64,000 nt of DNA from Sphingomonas sp. PP-CE-3A-406 (GCF_003688625.1 NZ_RCWY01000001.1:868001-932000), one strand, 5' to 3'; positions 1-8,662 are shown, counted from the first letter of the stretch. The notes: a model not told the origin generated them from the letters alone. Made by a program: numbers and translations.

Positions 1-176
1 CGCTCGACGTCGTCGACTACAACGAGCACGCGATCGGCCACGGGGCGGATGCGCAGGCGGCGGCGTATGTCGAATGCCGGACGGCCGAGGGCAAGACGGT
101 GTTCGGCGTCGGCATGGACACCGACATCGCCACCGCCTCGGTCCGCGCGGTATTGTCGGCCGCCAACCGAGCCTGA
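1..176 (+). CDS. leuA: 2-isopropylmalate synthase, C-terminal fragment cut by the window edge
   Basis: An open frame enters from the left edge (first full codon at base 3) and stops with TGA at 174-176, giving 57 residues. They include [19 protein letters not shown] and end in a [11 protein letters not shown] tail. This matches the allosteric leucine-binding C-terminal domain of LeuA, which condenses acetyl-CoA with 2-oxoisovalerate in the first committed step of leucine synthesis. Only the end is visible, so neither the catalytic domain nor the start can be checked. Homocitrate or citramalate synthases share this domain but fit less well. Confidence 0.8.
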   Translation, partial: LDVVDYNEHAIGHGADAQAAAYVECRTAEGKTVFGVGMDTDIATASVRAVLSAANRA

Positions 177-185
177 TACGCACCT

Positions 186-285
186 CCCTCTCCCCTCCGG
201 GGAGAGGGTCGGGGTAAGGGGCAGCCAAGCAGTGCTCCGCCCGGAACAACCCCTCACCCCAGCCCTCTCCCCGGAGGGGAGAGGG
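186..285. repeat. Pair of inverted REP-like palindromes
   Basis: Two perfect hairpins lie head to head. The first is 186-208 (arm CCCTCTCCCC, loop TCC) and the second is 263-285 (same arm, loop GGA). Each carries a similar GGGGTRAGGGG flank on its inner side, so the whole unit is a roughly 100-bp imperfect inverted repeat. It sits between leuA and the convergent folB gene, where it could terminate transcription from both sides. The same CCCTCTCCC core recurs at 5575-5595 and, diverged, inside mutL. Confidence 0.8.
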
Positions 286-330
286 AGCAGTGCATCACTT
301 GCGGTCGCGTAATCCCCAGCACGGGGAGGA

Positions 331-681
331 TTAGCGAGTGCGGACGATCTCGCAGCCGACGCGGGCGTCGGGGTAGACATCGGCCTTCACCGTTCGGACC
401 TTGACCCGCCTCACCCGCTCGTCCGCCAAGCACAGCCCGGCGATCGCCTCGCAGAGCGTCTCCTGCAATGCGAACGGACGCTCCGCCGCCAGCGCGCGGA
501 TCCCCGTGCGGACGAAATCATAGTCGAGCACTTCCTCGATCGCATCCTCGCCGAGTGGGCCTGGATACATCACCGTCATCTCGACCGACACGACCACCCG
601 CTGCGGCGCCACCTCGTGCGGATGGATGCCTAGCCGCATCATGACTTCGAAACCGTCGAGGATCGTCGTGAACTCAGCCAT
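331..681 (-). CDS. folB: Dihydroneopterin aldolase
   Basis: The 116-residue protein has the length and pattern of FolB, which cleaves 7,8-dihydroneopterin to 6-hydroxymethyl-dihydropterin and glycolaldehyde in cytosolic folate synthesis. Visible features are the catalytic Glu (E23, in GIHPHEVAPQRV), the substrate-binding Glu in LQETLCEAIA (E74) and the conserved Lys in RTVKADVYP (K99). Its start overlaps the end of the upstream SDR gene by 8 bp, so translation is probably coupled. It is the last gene of the folE-SDR-folB operon. Confidence 0.93.
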   Translation of the reverse strand: MAEFTTILDGFEVMMRLGIHPHEVAPQRVVVSVEMTVMYPGPLGEDAIEEVLDYDFVRTGIRALAAERPFALQETLCEAIAGLCLADERVRRVKVRTVKADVYPDARVGCEIVRTR

Positions 682-1432
682 TGCGTCCCTCGAACATCAC
701 ATCGCCATCGCGTGTCAGAAACCGTTGTCCGCAATCAACGAATACATTCTGCCCCGTCACGCCTTTTGCGTTCAGCAGCCACGCGACCGCATCCGCGACC
801 GCCTCGGCGCCAACCGGACGCTTGAGCAAATTGTCGCTCGCCACGGCCGCGAACTCTTCTTCGCTTTGGTCGCCGCTTGGAAGGGTCAATCCCGGCGATA
901 CCGCGTTGACGGAGATACGCGGGCCAAGCGCCTGCGCGAGCATCGTCGTTGCCCCCTCCAGCGCGATCTTGCCGCAACTGTACGAGAAAAAGTCAGGGTT
1001 GAGGTTGGCCACCTTCTGGTCGAGAACATTGACCACCGCGCCATCCACAACACCGTCCTGCGACGCGAGCGCCGACGCAAGCAGCACCGGCGCGCCGCAA
1101 TTGATCGCGCCAAGCTCGGCGAACAGCACCGGATCGACGCTCGACGGGCGATCGAACGCGAACTTCGATGCGCAGTTTACCAGCCCGTCGATCGGCCCCC
1201 CAATCGCTGCCCGCGCCGCCGCGAACAGGTCGCCGATTGCGCCGAGATCGCTCAGGTCCCCCGCCACCGCAGCGGCCTGCCCGCCGCCATCAACGATCTC
1301 CGCCACTAGCGCCGCCGCCTCGTCCGGCGAATGCCCTTGGTGCACAACAACGGCATGACCATCCGCCGCCAGTCGCCGGACGATCGCCGCCCCCAGCCGC
1401 TTCGCCCCGCCCGTCACCAGGACGGTTCGCAT
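674..1432 (-). CDS. SDR oxidoreductase of the pteridine reductase / FolM type
   Basis: This is a 252-residue short-chain dehydrogenase. The nucleotide-binding motif is TGGAKRLG (residues 7-14); the Arg in this motif is typical of NADPH-dependent pteridine reductases rather than the usual TGxxxGIG. The active site reads D138, Y151 and K155 (YSCGK). The 13-residue Asp-Tyr spacing equals that of trypanosomatid PTR1 (D181/Y194), from known family data. The ATG shares one base with the folE stop (TGATG). Its place between folE and folB argues for reduction of dihydrobiopterin, dihydromonapterin or dihydrofolate. The exact substrate is inferred. Confidence 0.8.
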   Translation of the reverse strand: MRTVLVTGGAKRLGAAIVRRLAADGHAVVVHQGHSPDEAAALVAEIVDGGGQAAAVAGDLSDLGAIGDLFAAARAAIGGPIDGLVNCASKFAFDRPSSVDPVLFAELGAINCGAPVLLASALASQDGVVDGAVVNVLDQKVANLNPDFFSYSCGKIALEGATTMLAQALGPRISVNAVSPGLTLPSGDQSEEEFAAVASDNLLKRPVGAEAVADAVAWLLNAKGVTGQNVFVDCGQRFLTRDGDVMFEGRNG

Positions 1433-2070
1433 CAGACGCCGCGCCCCATCAACGCCAGCACTTCCTTGCGGCTGCGTTCGTCGTCGCGGAACACGCCCAT
1501 CATCCGGCTCGTGACCATCGTCACGCCCGGCGTGCGGACGCCGCGCGCGGTCATGCAAGCATGGCTCGCCTCGATCACGACTGCGACGCCCTGCGGCTTG
1601 AGGTTGTCCCAGATGCAGTCGGCCACTTCCGCGGTCAGACGTTCCTGCACCTGCAACCGCCGCGCGAAGCCGTGCAGCACGCGCGCGAGCTTCGAAATAC
1701 CGACCACATGGTCGCGCGGGAGGTACGCGATGTGCGCCTTGCCGATGATCGGCGCCATGTGATGCTCGCAATGCGACTGGAACGGGATGTCCTTCAGCAG
1801 GACGATCTCGTCATACCCGCCGACCTCCTCGAACACGCGTTCGAGGTGTTTCGCCGGATCGTCGCCATAGCCCGCGCAATATTCCTTCCACGCACGTGCA
1901 ACACGACGCGGCGTATCGAGCAGCCCCTCGCGGGTCGGATCATCCCCCGCCCAGCGGATCAGCGTACGGATCGCCGACGCTACGTCTTCGGGCACAATCA
2001 CCTTGCCGTCGGGACCCAGCACATCGCCCCCAGCTGGCCGCCCGTCGGACCCGTTCAGTTCATCCCGCAT
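1432..2070 (-). CDS. folE: GTP cyclohydrolase I
   Basis: About 212 residues, catalysing GTP to 7,8-dihydroneopterin triphosphate, the first step of folate and pterin synthesis. Family marks are the DPTREGLLDTPRRVARAW segment, the zinc-binding SHCEHHMAP motif, and the second zinc Cys with its context in EASHACMTARGVR. The chosen ATG at 2070 follows AAAGGG at a good distance. An in-frame ATG at 2109 behind AGAGGA would add 13 residues and cannot be excluded. It is the first gene of the operon, transcribed away from the receptor gene at 2274. Confidence 0.93.
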   Translation of the reverse strand: MRDELNGSDGRPAGGDVLGPDGKVIVPEDVASAIRTLIRWAGDDPTREGLLDTPRRVARAWKEYCAGYGDDPAKHLERVFEEVGGYDEIVLLKDIPFQSHCEHHMAPIIGKAHIAYLPRDHVVGISKLARVLHGFARRLQVQERLTAEVADCIWDNLKPQGVAVVIEASHACMTARGVRTPGVTMVTSRMMGVFRDDERSRKEVLALMGRGV

Positions 2071-2154
2071 CGCAACACCCTTTGTCAGCATACCCAAACA
2101 TCGGAACATGGGTCCTCTTTTGCAACTGTTTCATTTGAGCAACGCGCCGTAAAT

Positions 2155-2169
2155 CCCCGTAATACGGGG
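2155..2169. promoter_or_regulatory. 15-bp perfect palindrome in the folE/TonB-receptor intergenic region
   Basis: CCCCGTAATACGGGG is a perfect dyad ending 11 bp before the candidate -35 box of the receptor gene and lying about 85 bp upstream of the folE start. The position suits an operator for either divergent unit. A tiny-loop RNA hairpin in a leader is the alternative. No known regulator is recognised. Confidence 0.4.
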
Positions 2170-2180
2170 TTCAAAAAGCG

Positions 2181-2209
2181 TTGACGGTTGATTTTTTTGG
2201 TCGTTACTT
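2181..2209 (+). promoter_or_regulatory. Candidate sigma-70 promoter of the TonB-dependent receptor
   Basis: TTGACG (2181-2186), a 17-bp spacer containing a T7 run, then TTACTT (2204-2209). This would give a leader of about 60 nt before the ATG at 2274. The -35 box is strong and the -10 box weak. It is a prediction from sequence alone. Confidence 0.4.
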
Positions 2210-2273
2210 CGCCATACCTGAAAATCTAAATCGTGAATCGGCAAAGACCGGCACGATCGGGGAGAGGACTGCC

Positions 2274-5234
2274 ATGGCAAAGTTCGAATTGCTCGCCGCA
2301 TCGGCGATGATACTCCTGTCGATTGCGCCGGCAATGGCGCAGACCGCGACCACCACATCGGCCGAAAACACCGCGCCCACCAACGGGCCCGGGCAGGAAG
2401 CGCCGTCGACGCAGACCACACGAGACGTGCCCACCGCCGATCCCTACGCGTCGCAGGATATCGTGATTACCGCGCAACGCCAATCGCAGCGTCTGCAGGA
2501 TGTTCCGATCGCTGTGAGCGCTTTTACCGCTGACAACATCGCCAAGCAGCAGATCGTCAACCCGAGCGCGCTTCAGCAGACGTTGCCCAACATCACCTTC
2601 ACCAAGACCAACTTCACGACGTCGAGCTTCACCATCCGCGGGATCGGCGACCTGTGCACCGGCGCGACCTGCGACACCGCGACCGCGATCCACGTCAATG
2701 ACATGCCGCTGGTGACGACCCGCCTGTTCGAAAGCGAGTTCTTCGACCTGGAGCGGATCGAGGTCCTCCGCGGACCTCAGGGAACGCTGTTCGGTCGCAA
2801 CGCCACCTCGGGCGTGGTCAACTTCATCTCGGCCAAGCCCGATCTCTCCGGCGTGCATTCGGCGGCCGAGTTCGAATACGGCAATTACGATTCGAAGCGC
2901 GTGAAGGCGATGCTGAACCTGCCGTTCACCGACACGCTCGGCATCCGCGTCGCCGGCACCTATCTCAACCGTGACGGCTATACCAAGAACCTCTACGACG
3001 GTCGCAAGATCGACGGGCGCGACCTGTATTCGATCCGCGGCACGCTGTCGTGGGAGCCGACCAGCGACACCCGGGTCGACCTGATCGGCTATTATTTCCG
3101 CGAGAAGGATGATCGCTCGCGGTTGCAGAAGCAACTTTGCCACCGCGATCCGACCGGCATCCTCGGCTGCCTGCCCGACCGGCTCGCCAACGAGACCGCG
3201 AACGGTAACTCGACGCTGTCCGCGGTGCTCAGCTCCAACGAGTTCTTCGCGGTAAACAATCCCGCGCTTGCCCGCTTCGGGCTGCAGAGCCTGTACGGTC
3301 AGGATACCTACACCGGCGTGGTCAACCCGGCCAACGTGCGGACCGTGTCGCTCGACTACAGCCCGACCTATTTCGCCGAGGAGGAGCAATATACCGCCAA
3401 GATCTTCCACGATTTCGGCCCGGTCAGCCTGAACTTCACCGGCGGCTACACGCGTAACGCGGTCGACAGCACGACCGATTATAACCTCGCGGTCGAGAAC
3501 CCGCTGGCCAACAATGTCGGGCTCGCGACGCTCAACGCGCTCGCCCGCCCTGGATCGCCGTTCGCGTTCCTGAACGGGGTGCGCCAGACGCTGATCCCCA
3601 ACGGGCCTGCGGGCGGCGCGTGCCAGTCGGCGGCGGACCCCAACAACGTCGGTATCTACGGCGGCAACGCCATCGGCTGTTATCCGCAGAGCCTCGACTT
3701 CGATCGCTCGCGCCAAGTGAACCGGCAATATTCCGCCGAAGCGCATCTCGACAGCAATTTCGACGGAATATTCAACTTCCTGCTCGGCGGAATCTATGTC
3801 GACAGCAAATCCACCAACACCGACTATTTCGTCAACGCGTTCGGGCTCGATTACGCCTCGGGCATCCTCGGCTCGGCAAACGCGGCGGGGGCCGGGCTAC
3901 CCGCCGGCAACGGCTATTTCCTGTCGACGCCCTTCTATCGCAACAGCGACACCGAGTTCCGCCTGAAATCCTACGGCATCTTCGGCGAGACGTATTTCAA
4001 GTTTACCGACAAGCTCAAGCTGACCGTCGGCCTGCGCTACAACCACGACAAGAAGACCGACGAGGCGCGCAACCTCGCGCTCAACGTGCTGACACCGATC
4101 GGCGCGACCGGGATCGAGCAGGGGCTGAACTACGGCACGGTCGATTTCGACCCGAACCTGCCGGGGCGTCAGGAGTTCGCCAATGCGCAAGTCAGATTCT
4201 CGCGGCTGACCGGGCGCGCGGTGCTCGACTACCGGATCACCGAGAACAACCTGCTCTATGCGTCCTATTCGCGCGGGTACAAGTCGGGCGGAATCAATCC
4301 ACCGCTGCTGCCGATGTTCAACGTCAGCAGCACGTTCCTGCCCGAGCAGGTCAATGCGTACGAGATCGGCTCGAAGAACACCTTTGGCGGCGGCCGGTTC
4401 AGGCTCAACCTCACCGGCTTCTATTATCAGTACAAGAATTTGCAGCTGAGCCGGATCGTCGCGCGGACCTCAGTCAACGACAATGTCGACGCCGATATCT
4501 ATGGCGTCGAGGCGGAGGCGATCATGAGCCCGATCCCGGCATTCGTCGTCAACATGAACGCAAGCTACCTGCATTCGAAGGTTTCGAGTGACAAGTTCCT
4601 GGTCAACCCGCGCGACGTGTCGGGCGGGCGTTCGGATGCGGTGATCATCAAGGACATCACCAACGCGTCGAACTGCGTCGTCGTGCCGAACGCGGCGGGC
4701 AATGCCGCGCTGTCGAACGGCTATGTCGCCGCAGTCAATCGCGCGATCGGCCTGCGCGCGCCGACTGCGATCCCGACGGTGGCGGCGACCGGCGCGTTCG
4801 GGATCTGCTCCGCGCTCGGCGCCAACGCCGCGGCGAGCGGCGTGTCGGTGCTCGACGGCGTGACCACCAACATCCGCGGCAACCGCCTGCCGCAGGCACC
4901 GACGTACAAATGGTCGGTGGGCGCACAGTACACGATCGACTTCGCCAACGGCATGAGCCTCGTCCCGCGTGCCGACCTCAACTATACCGGCGGGTTCGCG
5001 GCGAGCATCTTCAACACCGCGATCGATCGGATCCCCGGCTATGAGGTCGTCAACATGCAGGTCCAGCTCAACGCCCGCGAAGACCGCTTCTACGTCCGCG
5101 CCTATGTGCAGAACCTGACCAAGAACGATGCGACAACCGGGCAGTATGTGACCGACCAGTCGGCCGGGCTGTTCACCAACATCTTCACGATCGAACCCCG
5201 CCGGTACGGCGTGGCGGCCGGGTTCAAGTTCTGA
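2274..5234 (+). CDS. TonB-dependent outer-membrane receptor
   Basis: A 986-residue receptor for active uptake of an unidentified ligand across the outer membrane. The start at 2274 is chosen because it follows GGGGAGAGG (2259-2267) and begins a clean signal peptide (MAKFELLAASAMILL...APAMAQ). A longer in-frame start at 2181 would lack one. The plug begins near DIVITAQRQSQRLQDVPI and contains RGIGD and VLRGPQGTLFGRNATSG. The C-terminus ends in aromatic FKF, as expected for a beta-barrel. A long stretch with Cys pairs (CTGATC, CHRDPTGILGC) suggests loop disulfides. No substrate-utilisation genes sit beside it, so the ligand stays open. Confidence 0.92.
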   Translation: MAKFELLAASAMILLSIAPAMAQTATTTSAENTAPTNGPGQEAPSTQTTRDVPTADPYASQDIVITAQRQSQRLQDVPIAVSAFTADNIAKQQIVNPSALQQTLPNITFTKTNFTTSSFTIRGIGDLCTGATCDTATAIHVNDMPLVTTRLFESEFFDLERIEVLRGPQGTLFGRNATSGVVNFISAKPDLSGVHSAAEFEYGNYDSKRVKAMLNLPFTDTLGIRVAGTYLNRDGYTKNLYDGRKIDGRDLYSIRGTLSWEPTSDTRVDLIGYYFREKDDRSRLQKQLCHRDPTGILGCLPDRLANETANGNSTLSAVLSSNEFFAVNNPALARFGLQSLYGQDTYTGVVNPANVRTVSLDYSPTYFAEEEQYTAKIFHDFGPVSLNFTGGYTRNAVDSTTDYNLAVENPLANNVGLATLNALARPGSPFAFLNGVRQTLIPNGPAGGACQSAADPNNVGIYGGNAIGCYPQSLDFDRSRQVNRQYSAEAHLDSNFDGIFNFLLGGIYVDSKSTNTDYFVNAFGLDYASGILGSANAAGAGLPAGNGYFLSTPFYRNSDTEFRLKSYGIFGETYFKFTDKLKLTVGLRYNHDKKTDEARNLALNVLTPIGATGIEQGLNYGTVDFDPNLPGRQEFANAQVRFSRLTGRAVLDYRITENNLLYASYSRGYKSGGINPPLLPMFNVSSTFLPEQVNAYEIGSKNTFGGGRFRLNLTGFYYQYKNLQLSRIVARTSVNDNVDADIYGVEAEAIMSPIPAFVVNMNASYLHSKVSSDKFLVNPRDVSGGRSDAVIIKDITNASNCVVVPNAAGNAALSNGYVAAVNRAIGLRAPTAIPTVAATGAFGICSALGANAAASGVSVLDGVTTNIRGNRLPQAPTYKWSVGAQYTIDFANGMSLVPRADLNYTGGFAASIFNTAIDRIPGYEVVNMQVQLNAREDRFYVRAYVQNLTKNDATTGQYVTDQSAGLFTNIFTIEPRRYGVAAGFKF

Positions 5235-5273
5235 GGCGGCGCACCCCTCGGACGCTCCGGTTGCTCTAACGAT

Positions 5274-5390
5274 CCTCCCCGGCAGTGGGAGGTGGCGCCG
5301 AAGGCGACGGAGGGGGCGGACACGGAACAGATGTTTCCCTTATCGCCCCCTCCGTCTGGCAGCGCCAGCCACATCCCCCGGGCGGGGAGG
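5274..5390. repeat. Inverted intergenic repeat, CCTCCCCGG...GGGGAGG type
   Basis: The ends CCTCCCC (5274-5280) and GGGGAGG (5384-5390) are inverted. Internally GACGGAGGGGGCG is mirrored by CGCCCCCTCCGTC. This resembles a common non-coding palindromic element of sphingomonad genomes. It is the first of three different units packed between the convergent receptor and fghA genes. Confidence 0.65.
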
Positions 5391-5405
5391 ATCCCACGAC
5401 ACGGC

Positions 5406-5487
5406 CGTCATCCTGACGAAAGTCAGGATCCAGAGCCAATCAGCGCGGCATTCGTGACCCTGGGTCCTGACTTTCGTCAGGATGACG
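5406..5487. repeat. Inverted pair of the GTCATCCTGACNNNAGTCAGGAT repeat
   Basis: CGTCATCCTGACGAAAGTC at 5406 onward is mirrored by GACTTTCGTCAGGATGACG ending at 5487. Each half is itself a hairpin (CCTGAC/GTCAGG). Related copies occur at 20921-21014 and 21082-21163. The pairing of two units in opposite orientation is typical of REP/BIME-like mobile non-coding elements. Confidence 0.75.
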
Positions 5488-5535
5488 TGCGGGTGGGGCT
5501 ACGTGCTGGCTCATGCAGAGCTTGGACTCTCCCTT

Positions 5536-5625
5536 GCCCTCACCCTTCCCACGGCGAAGACCCAAGAGCCCCTTCCCTCTCCCATCGGGAGAGGGATAGA
5601 CGCCGAAGGCGGCGAGGGTGAGGGC
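5536..5625. repeat. REP-like element with CCCTCTCCC hairpin
   Basis: Outer arms GCCCTCACCC (5536-5545) and GGGTGAGGGC (5616-5625) enclose a perfect hairpin at 5575-5595 (CCCTCTCCC-ATC-GGGAGAGGG). The element lies just beyond the stop of fghA and could end its transcript. It is the same family as the unit inside mutL (22194-22258). Confidence 0.75.
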
Positions 5626-5670
5626 ACGGCCTGCAGACCGATAGTCTTGCAGCATGCGGAGCGGCGGCGG

Positions 5671-6507
5671 TTAGCGCCTGAGCCGCTCCGCATGCCACGC
5701 GACATGGTCCGTCATAAACGTCGAAATGAAGTTGTAGCTGTGATCATACCCCCGCTGCATCCGCAACGTCAGGTCGATCCCCGCCGCCTCGCACGCCGCA
5801 ACCAGCAACTCGGGCTTCAACTGCTCGACCAGGAAACCATCCGCCTCCCCCTGATCGACTAGGATCTCCCCCACCCGCGCGCCATCCTCGATCAGCGCGC
5901 AGGCGTCGTAAGCGCGCCACGCCGTCCGGTCCGCCCCGAGATACCCGCCAAGCGCCTTCTCGCCCCAGGCGCACTGCAACGGCGCCACGATCGGCGCGAA
6001 CGCCGATATGCTGCGGAATCGCTCCGGATTGCGTAGCGCGATCGTCAGCGCACCATGACCACCCATCGAGTGCCCGAAGATCCCCTGACGCGCCATGTCC
6101 GCCACCGGAAACTCCGCCGCGATCAACGCCGTCAGTTCGTCCTCGACATAGGACTGCATCCGGAAGTTCTTCGCCCAGGGTTCCTCGGTCGCATCGACGT
6201 AGAAGCCGGCGCCTTTGCCGAAGTCGTACGCGTCGTCGTCCGGCACGTCGTCACCGCGCGGCGAGGTATCCGGCGCGACCAGGATCACGCCCAGTTCTGC
6301 ACACGCGCGCCGGTACTCGCCCTTGTCCATGACGTTGGCGTGCGTGCAGGTGAGCCCCGACAGGAACCACAACACCGGCAACCGGGCCCCCTCGTCACGA
6401 GGCGGCACGTACACCGCGAAGGTCATGTCGGTGCCGGTCGCGGTCGAGGCGTGGCGGTAGACACCCTGCGTGCCGCCATACGCCTTGCTGGTGGAGACGG
6501 TTTCCAT
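5671..6507 (-). CDS. fghA: S-formylglutathione hydrolase
   Basis: This 278-residue alpha/beta hydrolase of the esterase D family hydrolyses S-formylglutathione to formate and glutathione, the last step of glutathione-dependent formaldehyde oxidation. The nucleophile is S147 in GHSMGGHGAL. LSGLTCTHANVM and the C-terminal GYDHSYNFI (catalytic His) are family hallmarks. The ATG at 6507 shares one base with the stop of the preceding VOC gene (TGATG); an in-frame GTG lies 3 bp earlier. It is the third gene after adhC, so the operon context confirms the assignment. Confidence 0.95.
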   Translation of the reverse strand: METVSTSKAYGGTQGVYRHASTATGTDMTFAVYVPPRDEGARLPVLWFLSGLTCTHANVMDKGEYRRACAELGVILVAPDTSPRGDDVPDDDAYDFGKGAGFYVDATEEPWAKNFRMQSYVEDELTALIAAEFPVADMARQGIFGHSMGGHGALTIALRNPERFRSISAFAPIVAPLQCAWGEKALGGYLGADRTAWRAYDACALIEDGARVGEILVDQGEADGFLVEQLKPELLVAACEAAGIDLTLRMQRGYDHSYNFISTFMTDHVAWHAERLRR

Positions 6508-6890
6508 CACGCGACCCTATGCAATGCGCAGATCTTGTTCCCCGACGGATCGCGCAGATAGGCGAGATACAGCTTCCGCCCTCCCGTAGCCTCCCGCACG
6601 CCCGGCGGATCCTCACAGGCCGTCCCGCCATGCGCGAGACCCGCGGCGTGCCATGCATCCGCAGCCTCGGTCGAGGCCGCCGCGAACCCCATCGTGCTGC
6701 CGTTGCCGTGGCTAGCCGGCTCCCCATCGATAGGCTTCGTCAGCAGAAAGCGCCCGCCGTCATGAGCATAGACCACCCGCCCCCATTCGTCCGTGACGCC
6801 TTCGGGCACGCCAAGCGCGCCCAAAGCCGCGTCGTAGAACGCTTTCGACACGGCGACGTCGCTCGCGCCAAGCATGATATGCGTGAACAT
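6507..6890 (-). CDS. VOC-family (glyoxalase/bleomycin-resistance fold) protein
   Basis: The 127-residue protein has one vicinal-oxygen-chelate domain, starting MFTHIMLGASDVAVSKAFY and ending in YLRDPSGNKICALH, where the metal-ligand Glu position of glyoxalase I is not clear. It lies 11 bp after adhC and overlaps fghA, so it belongs to the formaldehyde operon. A role with a glutathione adduct is plausible, but the substrate is unknown. The length is normal for single-domain members. Confidence 0.85.
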   Translation of the reverse strand: MFTHIMLGASDVAVSKAFYDAALGALGVPEGVTDEWGRVVYAHDGGRFLLTKPIDGEPASHGNGSTMGFAAASTEAADAWHAAGLAHGGTACEDPPGVREATGGRKLYLAYLRDPSGNKICALHRVA

Positions 6891-6901
6891 GCGCTCGCCC
6901 C

Positions 6902-8008
6902 TCAGTAGATCACGACGGAGCGGATGCTCTCGCCGGCGTGCATCAGGTCGAAACCCTTGTTGATCTCGTCGAGCGTCAGGCGGTGCGTGATCATCGGGTC
7001 GATCTCGATCATCCCGTTCATGTACCAGTCGACGATCTTCGGCGTATCGGTCCGCCCACGCGCGCCGCCGAATGCCGTCCCGCGCCAGTTGCGTCCGGTG
7101 ACCAGCTGGAACGGCCGCGTCGAGATCTCCTTCCCTGCCTCGGCCACGCCGATCACGATCGAGGTGCCCCAGCCGCGGTGGCACGCCTCGAGCGCCTGCC
7201 GCATCACGGTCGTGTTGCCGGTCGCGTCGAAGGTATAGTCCGCGCCGCCATCGGTGATCGCCACGATGTGCTGGACGATATCCCCCACATCTTTCGGATT
7301 GGCGAAGTGAGTCATGCCGAAGCGACGCCCCCATTCTTCGCGGTCCGGATTGATGTCGACGCCGACGATCATGCCGGCCCCTGCAAGCCGCGCGCCCTGG
7401 ATCACGTTGAGCCCAATCCCGCCAAGTCCGAACACGACGACCGTATCGCCCGGCTGGACCTTCGCCGTATGCACCACCGCGCCGACGCCCGTCGTCACGC
7501 CGCAGCCGACATAGCACGAGGTATCGAACGGCGCGTCCTCGCGGATCTTCGCGACAGCGATCTCGGGCAACACGGTGAAGTTCGAGAAGGTCGAGCAGCC
7601 CATATAATGGAAGATCGGCTGGCCCTTGTAGCTGAACCGCGTCGTGCCGTCGGGCATCAGCCCCTTGCCTTGCGTGGCGCGGATCGCGGTGCACAGGTTG
7701 GTCTTGCCGCTGAGGCACGACTTACACTGGCGGCACTCGGGCGTGTAGAGTGGGATGACGTGATCACCGACCGCGACGCTGGTCACGCCCGCGCCGATCT
7801 CGCGAACGATGCCGGCGCCTTCATGCCCCAGCACGCTCGGGAAAAGACCTTCCGAATCAAGCCCGTCGAGCGTGTACGCGTCGGTATGGCAGATGCCCGT
7901 CGCCATGATTTCGACGAGCACTTCGCCGAATTTCGGCCCTTCGAGGTCGAGTTCGACGATCTCGAGCGGTTTTTTTGCCTCGAAGGCTACGGCGGCGCGG
8001 GTCTTCAT
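6902..8008 (-). CDS. adhC: S-(hydroxymethyl)glutathione dehydrogenase / class III alcohol dehydrogenase
   Basis: A 368-residue zinc alcohol dehydrogenase that oxidises S-hydroxymethylglutathione (formaldehyde plus glutathione) with NAD+. Catalytic zinc ligands are C40 and H62-E63 (GHEGAG). The structural zinc Cys set is at 92, 95, 98 and 106 ([16 protein letters not shown]), and the Rossmann motif is [10 protein letters not shown]. The start at 8008 follows AAGGAGA at ideal spacing; longer in-frame starts have no family similarity. It is the first gene of adhC-VOC-fghA, divergent from the gene at 8128. Confidence 0.95.
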   Translation of the reverse strand: MKTRAAVAFEAKKPLEIVELDLEGPKFGEVLVEIMATGICHTDAYTLDGLDSEGLFPSVLGHEGAGIVREIGAGVTSVAVGDHVIPLYTPECRQCKSCLSGKTNLCTAIRATQGKGLMPDGTTRFSYKGQPIFHYMGCSTFSNFTVLPEIAVAKIREDAPFDTSCYVGCGVTTGVGAVVHTAKVQPGDTVVVFGLGGIGLNVIQGARLAGAGMIVGVDINPDREEWGRRFGMTHFANPKDVGDIVQHIVAITDGGADYTFDATGNTTVMRQALEACHRGWGTSIVIGVAEAGKEISTRPFQLVTGRNWRGTAFGGARGRTDTPKIVDWYMNGMIEIDPMITHRLTLDEINKGFDLMHAGESIRSVVIY

Positions 8009-8127
8009 GAGTGAATCTCCTTGATTGCCGCCCTGATGGCCCTCGCGCCCCGGCTCCGCAACCCGTAGGCGATGCAACCAATGCCGCGTTCCCGCGCTTG
8101 ATCCTTTCAAATCAAGGAGATGGCGCG

Positions 8128-8331
8128 ATGAAGGATCCAAAGAAGGGCGACGAGGTCACCTGGAAATCGCACGGCGGCGAGGCGCACGGCACGGTCGAGA
8201 AGAAGCAGACCAGCGACACGAAGATCAAGGGCCACACCGTCAAGGCTTCCAAGGAGGAGCCCCAGTTCATCGTAAGGAGTGACAAGGGCGGCAAGGCAGC
8301 GCACAAGGCGGACGCGCTCACCAAGGCGTGA
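8128..8331 (+). CDS. DUF2945-type small protein
   Basis: A 67-residue charged protein. [18 protein letters not shown] and the [16 protein letters not shown] segment match the DUF2945 / hypervirulence-associated Tudor-like family as I remember it. AAGGAGA at 8114-8120 supports the start. The function of the family is not established. It is followed 47 bp later by the SWIB gene, probably in one transcript ended by the hairpin at 8663. Confidence 0.75.
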   Translation: MKDPKKGDEVTWKSHGGEAHGTVEKKQTSDTKIKGHTVKASKEEPQFIVRSDKGGKAAHKADALTKA

Positions 8332-8378
8332 CCACGCGCGCAGTGCCTAACGCACGCGCGCAACAGGAAGGAATGCTT

Positions 8379-8639
8379 ATGGCTACAGCTCCCAAGACCG
8401 GCGGCATCCACGCCCCCGTCCAGCCCTCTCCCGAGCTCGGCGAGATCGTCGGCAACGACAAGCTGCCGCGCAGCGAAGTGATCAGCAAGGTGTGGGTCTA
8501 CATCAAGGCCAACAACCTCCAGAACCCCGAGAACAAGCGCGAGATTCTGGCTGACGAGAAGCTGAAGAAGGTCTTCGGGCGTGACAAGTGCACGATGTTC
8601 GAGATGAACAAGTACATCTCGCAGCACGTCAAGGCCTAA
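8379..8639 (+). CDS. SWIB/MDM2 domain protein
   Basis: The 86-residue protein is almost entirely one SWIB domain, with LPRSEVISKVWVYIKANNL, NPENKREILADEKLKKVFG and MFEMNKYISQHVKA in order. In eukaryotes the domain belongs to chromatin-remodelling complexes; in bacteria its role is unclear, though it is common in alphaproteobacteria and chlamydiae. The start at 8379 was chosen for its spacing from AGGAAGG. ATG 8373 is closer to that site and would add two residues. Confidence 0.88.
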   Translation: MATAPKTGGIHAPVQPSPELGEIVGNDKLPRSEVISKVWVYIKANNLQNPENKREILADEKLKKVFGRDKCTMFEMNKYISQHVKA

Positions 8640-8662
8640 CCGCCCGCACTGCACGGCAAGCG

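Noticed and set aside
626..1309. 227-codon plus-strand frame opposite the pteridine reductase gene
   Set aside because: Arg/His/Pro-rich translation of the strand opposite a clear SDR; no domain, start site or homology.
2226..3746. 506-codon minus-strand frame inside the TonB receptor
   Set aside because: Long antisense frames are common in high-GC genes; the sense frame has all receptor motifs.
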